This document shows positions 60,349 to 64,000 of a stretch of DNA of 64,000 nucleotides, piece after piece. Numbering within the stretch: position 1 is the first letter of the stretch; every line of letters starts with the position of its first letter. The stretch comes from an uncultured Bacteroidia bacterium (GTDB taxonomy: Bacteria > Bacteroidota > Bacteroidia > NS11-12g > UBA955). The stretch covers positions 1 to 64,000 of the forward strand of contig CALSSY010000014.1 of assembly GCA_943789135.1 (NCBI GenBank). The letters run 5' to 3'. Made by a program: the position numbers and the translations under genes. The notes under the pieces are model-generated. The model had not been told where the DNA came from, searched no databases, and saw only the letters and a program-made list of their open reading frames with translations.

Positions 60349-61248
60349 ATGAACGTTCATCTCGTTCTCTTTTTAGTTAGTTTATTCTATGGCATCCTAT
60401 TCTCATGGGCAGGTGAGATTATGCCAAAATATCTCAATGCTGAGGCTCTTGTGTGGATGCGCATTGCATTCGCCACACTCGCGTTTCATTTAATTGGTGT
60501 CTTCGGGAAATCGAGTAAAATTGATTGGAAAAAACACGGGTTGGAACTCGCGATTTGTGGCTTTTTTGGCACTAGTGCCAATATGTACTTGTTTTTCAAG
60601 GGACTTCAATCCACCTTTCCCATAAATGCAGCCGTTTTGATGCTTGCGACTCCCCTATTCGTGGCTATTTTCGATCATATTCGACTCAAAGCTCAACCTA
60701 AGACTAGTTTTATGTTGGCTCTGATGATTGCGGCTATGGGTTGTTTCAAACTGCTCACTGAAAACAACAATACGTTCACAAGAGAAACCCAAATTGGCGA
60801 TTTACTTGTACTGATCAATGCCATATTTTATGCTATATATTTGGTGAGAATTAAAAAACTCACCGCTATTTATCCGCCGATTACATTAAATAAATGGACA
60901 TTCTCGTTTGGTTTTCTATTCATAACCCCGTTGGGTATTCCTGCATTAATGAGCGCCAATTTCAATGCCATTCCCAATCCCATTTGGGGTAAAATTATTT
61001 ACATATTGGTCGTAATGAGTTTTCTCGTTTATTTCATGAATGCATATGCCGTAAAAATCGCTGGTCCCACGCTCACTGGAATTTACATTTACTTACAACC
61101 CCTATTGGCCACTATTATTGCATTCATACTTCAAACAGATTCTGTTAGCTTAATGAAAGTTGTATGGATAATGGTGGTTCTGATTGCTACATTTTACGCA
61201 ACACGAAAATCCCCAAAAGCGAAAATCGTCGTTGCAACACCTGATTAA
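60349..61248 (+). CDS. EamA-type DMT superfamily transporter
   Basis: A 299-residue protein with about ten helices in two EamA repeats (LYGILFSWAGEIMPKYLNAEALVW and LVLINAIFYAIYLVRIKKL). Family members export amino acids, purines or other metabolites. The substrate is unknown. Starts one base after the stop of the DjlA-like gene. Confidence 0.88.
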   Translation: MNVHLVLFLVSLFYGILFSWAGEIMPKYLNAEALVWMRIAFATLAFHLIGVFGKSSKIDWKKHGLELAICGFFGTSANMYLFFKGLQSTFPINAAVLMLATPLFVAIFDHIRLKAQPKTSFMLALMIAAMGCFKLLTENNNTFTRETQIGDLLVLINAIFYAIYLVRIKKLTAIYPPITLNKWTFSFGFLFITPLGIPALMSANFNAIPNPIWGKIIYILVVMSFLVYFMNAYAVKIAGPTLTGIYIYLQPLLATIIAFILQTDSVSLMKVVWIMVVLIATFYATRKSPKAKIVVATPD

Positions 61249-61262
61249 AATATGTAATTTTG
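61232..61262 (+). promoter_or_regulatory. Promoter of the small gene at 61282
   Basis: TTG (61232-61234), 20 nt, TAATTTTG (61255-61262), leader of about 14 nt. It overlaps the 3' end of the transporter gene. Confidence 0.7.
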
Positions 61263-61281
61263 CAAATTAATTTTAAGACAC

Positions 61282-61605
61282 ATGCGCAATCCAAAAGGAA
61301 ACGAAATCCTAAAAAAGCTTATCAGCGAAGTTGAAAATACCGGTATTAGTGCGGCTATGATAGCTCCTTTACAAGAAGTAAGAGAATTGGCAAAAGCAGA
61401 AAATGACCCGCTTATCACACGTTCTTTGCGTTTGTTATGGCAGCATATCGAAGCCAACAATGGTTTTGAAATTCCATTGGCGGAAGAAATTGAAAGTGCT
61501 ACCGACAACTTGATTTTCTTTATCAGTTTGTGCGTGAAAAGCGACAATGAGTTGAATCGCGACGAATTGAGGGTAATGACCCAACAATTGCAAGAAATGG
61601 CATAA
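61282..61605 (+). CDS. Small helical hypothetical protein
   Basis: A 107-residue soluble, acidic, mostly helical protein (MRNPKGNEILKKLISEVENTG ... VMTQQLQEMA). No motif recognised. It has its own good promoter and good coding character. Two bases separate its stop from the next start, so it may be co-transcribed with the metal-linked genes that follow. Confidence 0.7.
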   Translation: MRNPKGNEILKKLISEVENTGISAAMIAPLQEVRELAKAENDPLITRSLRLLWQHIEANNGFEIPLAEEIESATDNLIFFISLCVKSDNELNRDELRVMTQQLQEMA

Positions 61606-61607
61606 AC

Positions 61608-61928
61608 TTGAAATCTAAGTCGTACATAGCGTTATTCCTGCTAAGCTGCTTCTCACTTTGGCAGCTTTCTGTGAATCACACCCACCACGACGCACATTCC
61701 AAACATTCCCAATTTGAGGTTCATAAAACCTCTCAAAACGGAGCGCACAGCTCCGTTGAAGAAGATTGTCCTATTTGTGACTTTTACGTTCCCTTAGCCG
61801 AATCTCCCCTAACTTGTCAACTTACCCCATTTTCGGGTAACAGCAAATTATTAATCTCGCTTACCCTTTGCAGCCCAACCTTTACATGGGCTCCCCATTC
61901 AAAAAACAAATCGCCACCCAACGTGTAA
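61608..61928 (+). CDS. Small exported His-rich protein with CPICDF motif
   Basis: A 106-residue protein starting at TTG 61608 with a signal peptide (SKSYIALFLLSCFSLWQLSV), then the His cluster NHTHHDAHSKHSQ and ECPIC-like DCPICDF. His runs plus CxxC suggest binding of Cu, Zn or a similar metal. Such genes often precede a TonB receptor of the type found 53 nt downstream. The function is inferred from composition and context only. Confidence 0.6.
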   Translation: MKSKSYIALFLLSCFSLWQLSVNHTHHDAHSKHSQFEVHKTSQNGAHSSVEEDCPICDFYVPLAESPLTCQLTPFSGNSKLLISLTLCSPTFTWAPHSKNKSPPNV

Positions 61929-61981
61929 TGCTTCCGGAAACAATCGGATAATCCGATTTATCAAACCGCAACATTACACTT

Positions 61982-64000
61982 ATGAAAAAATGGCTTAAAA
62001 AAGTACTGTTTATCGGTGCGTTTATCCTAATACCCGTATACCACAATGCCCTGTTCGCGCAGACCAAAGTTTGCGACCAAGTAATCCATGTTCAAATTTT
62101 GAACCACACCCTACAGCCCATTATTCAGGCCGAGGTATTCATAGAAGATTTGCATATTTTGCAAAAAACAGATGCACAAGGATTTGCACATTTTACAAAA
62201 TTGTGTAATACCCGTTATGAATTGGATATATGGTTCAATGGTATCCACCAGCACCAACCCATTTCCACTCAAAAAGAAATCCAAATTATTACTTGGGAAA
62301 TTGACTCTATCTCGGTACTTGCAGAAACCCATATTATTCAACATAATATTCATATTGCCGCCGATCACCTGCATATAGCCCAATTGCCCATAACCCATTC
62401 TAGCAGCATCAGTGAACAACTCGCCGAAATTCCCATGGTACGATTGCAACGTACCGGAAATAGCATTCAAAAACCCATGCTGCAAGGACTTACCGGATTG
62501 CGACTGCCTTTATTTCAAGATGGATTGCGAATTCAAGGACAAGCCTGGGGCAGCGATCACGCTCCAGAATTAGGTCGCCTCGGGGCTCAGGAAATCACCA
62601 TTGCGAAAGGAACCGAAGCCCTTAAACGCAGTGCCGACGGTTGGGGCAACTTCCTCGAAATATCCTACCGACCTCAATACCATGCGTTTGAAAACAATGC
62701 AGAAATTTCCGCTGGATACCAAAGCAACTCTAAATCTTGGCAAAGCGGCGTAACCTATTCCCAAGGCGGCGATAAAGAATCAAATGGCTTCTACCTCAGT
62801 GCGCAACATCAAAACGCGGGCGATTATTCCATCCCCAATGGAATTCTGCCTAATACGGCCTACCAAGAAAGCAGCCTCTATACGGGTATCAGTCAAAAAA
62901 CGAAAAAAGCCATTCACTTTATAGATGCATCTTATTTTAATTTTATTGGGGGAATTTATTTAGGAAGTCACATTGGTAACACTACCGATTTAGACAATGC
63001 CATCAACGCAACGATACCCCTGATAATAAGTAACACAAATTCTCGCGTCATCGGAAAACCGCGACAAGAAGCCACACACACGCGCATCAGTTGGGAACGT
63101 AAGGCAATTTCCCCCGGAGGAATAAATTTTAAACTGGGATACCAAAGAAACCAACGCAAAGAATTTGATCCTCACCGGAATTCACAACTCGATTTTCCTC
63201 AATTAAACATTTGGGTACACAGCCTTCAAATCTATTTGCACCAGTCGATACAATTAGGCTCTTGGAATGCGCAATGGGGAGTGCAACACGAATATCGCAA
63301 CCAAGATTGGGGTGGGTTTTATTTAGCGCCATCCTATCGTGGAAATGATGCTGCAGCCTTTTTAAATGTAAAAATACCATCAAAAAAAACCAAAATCAAT
63401 CAAAATATAGCCCTGAGGTACGACTTTACACAGCGTCAAGCACAAATAAAAAATACCGCCCAATTAGAAACTTTTGGAGGCGTATCAGCAGCCTACTCCT
63501 TAATTTGGAACCAACGAATTCAAAAAAATGAATTTCATATTTCTTTAGGGAATAGAGCCCCATCCGTTAATGAACGCTTCAGCGCTGGTGTGCATCACGG
63601 AAGTGCAAGCTATGAAGAAGGAAATGCGCTGTTGCCCATGGAACGCGGACTTAAAATAGATTGGGAATACCAATACAGAGGCAACGTAAACTCTTGGCGC
63701 AGCAATGTTTATGCGCTTCATTCTAATAATTACATCCATTTAAACCCACAGGCAACGCCCTTACTTACCATTCGCGGTGCGTTTCCCTATTATATATATG
63801 AATCCTTACCCAGCACCATCGCCGGTATGAATCTAATCTGGATTCGCAGTTACTCACAAGGAAATTTAGAAATCAGCGGCGATGCCATCTGGGGTCGTAT
63901 TTGGAATCCGAATCGATACCCCACCCAAATCCCGCCGCTCAGCGCCCGCATTCAATGGCAACATTATTGGAATAAATGGCAAGTAACCCTCCGACAAAGC
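61982..64000 (+). CDS. TonB-dependent outer-membrane receptor (partial, runs off right edge)
   Basis: The frame is open from the ATG at 61982 to the last base (673 codons) with no stop. Signal peptide (LKKVLFIGAFILIPVYHNALFAQ), a carboxypeptidase-regulatory-like domain (VFIEDLHILQKTDAQGFAHF), a plug (ISEQLAEIPMVRLQRTGNSIQKPMLQGL, FQDGLRIQGQAWGSDHAPEL) and the first part of the barrel. The QAWGSDHAPE signature belongs to receptors often tied to metal or metallophore uptake rather than SusC. Its neighbour with His and CPIC motifs supports a metal link. The missing C-terminus keeps this open. Confidence 0.85.
   Translation, partial: MKKWLKKVLFIGAFILIPVYHNALFAQTKVCDQVIHVQILNHTLQPIIQAEVFIEDLHILQKTDAQGFAHFTKLCNTRYELDIWFNGIHQHQPISTQKEIQIITWEIDSISVLAETHIIQHNIHIAADHLHIAQLPITHSSSISEQLAEIPMVRLQRTGNSIQKPMLQGLTGLRLPLFQDGLRIQGQAWGSDHAPELGRLGAQEITIAKGTEALKRSADGWGNFLEISYRPQYHAFENNAEISAGYQSNSKSWQSGVTYSQGGDKESNGFYLSAQHQNAGDYSIPNGILPNTAYQESSLYTGISQKTKKAIHFIDASYFNFIGGIYLGSHIGNTTDLDNAINATIPLIISNTNSRVIGKPRQEATHTRISWERKAISPGGINFKLGYQRNQRKEFDPHRNSQLDFPQLNIWVHSLQIYLHQSIQLGSWNAQWGVQHEYRNQDWGGFYLAPSYRGNDAAAFLNVKIPSKKTKINQNIALRYDFTQRQAQIKNTAQLETFGGVSAAYSLIWNQRIQKNEFHISLGNRAPSVNERFSAGVHHGSASYEEGNALLPMERGLKIDWEYQYRGNVNSWRSNVYALHSNNYIHLNPQATPLLTIRGAFPYYIYESLPSTIAGMNLIWIRSYSQGNLEISGDAIWGRIWNPNRYPTQIPPLSARIQWQHYWNKWQVTLRQS

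Overview
The window looks like a chromosomal segment of a low-GC Bacteroidota bacterium, probably from the Flavobacteriia or a nearby class. The supporting features are a SusC/SusD pair, a type IX secretion sorting domain, DUF4199, DUF6787 and BatA-like families, lipoprotein signals, and promoters of the Bacteroidota type (TTG, 18-20 nt, TAnnTTTG). No rRNA, CRISPR array, insertion sequence or prophage was seen.

Layout. 1-12.7 kb (minus strand): a secreted LamG/Cys-repeat protein running off the left edge, a membrane glycosyltransferase, a broken small gene, then a compact laminarin-type polysaccharide utilisation locus (SusC, SusD, PKD-type lipoprotein, GH16) and a second LamG/Cys-repeat protein with a T9SS tail. 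12.7-17 kb: photolyase/cryptochrome, a fused PlsC/GNAT acyltransferase resembling OlsF, and a GT2 enzyme. 17-23.8 kb: an inorganic sulfur cluster. Rhodanese and DUF2892 genes converge on a six-gene operon encoding a SoxB-like protein, TauE, a TsdA-like dihaem cytochrome, a CstB-like persulfide dioxygenase and a YeeE/YedE pair. A perfect TGTGA-N6-TCACA palindrome lies in front of this operon. 23.8-45.3 kb: mostly housekeeping genes (TatD, enoyl-CoA hydratase, ComEC, thymidine kinase, Nfu, Mrp, an RsmI-like protein, an alpha-oxoamine synthase probably for sphingo- or sulfonolipids, ComEA-like, acyl-CoA dehydrogenase, rpsU, Xer recombinase, RidA, WD40, and a dNK/BatA-like/DHOase-like/DUF4199/SpoU operon, then an ABC transporter). 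45.5-58.4 kb: the tRNA-Thr/Tyr/Gly/Thr - tuf - tRNA-Trp - secE - nusG - rplKAJL - rpoBC block. 58.5-64 kb: DUF4340, a DjlA-like J-protein, a DMT transporter, two small genes, and a TonB-dependent receptor running off the right edge.

A major caveat: at least ten genes, including essential rpoB, are split by one-base frameshifts, about 16 in all and many at homopolymers. I read these as residual sequencing or assembly indels and annotate the restored genes as single units.

The best candidate for an undescribed system is the sulfur operon. It combines parts of the Firmicutes cst pathway (CstB, TauE, YeeE-like) with a TsdA-like cytochrome and a SoxB homologue, but no SoxXA, SoxYZ or SoxCD. It has what looks like a class-II CRP/FNR-type site centred near -41. 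Other points of interest are a recurring -7 element only 4-7 nt from start codons (possible leaderless transcripts), the LamG/Cys-repeat proteins beside the PUL, and a perfect hairpin running into the start codon of the RsmI-like gene.
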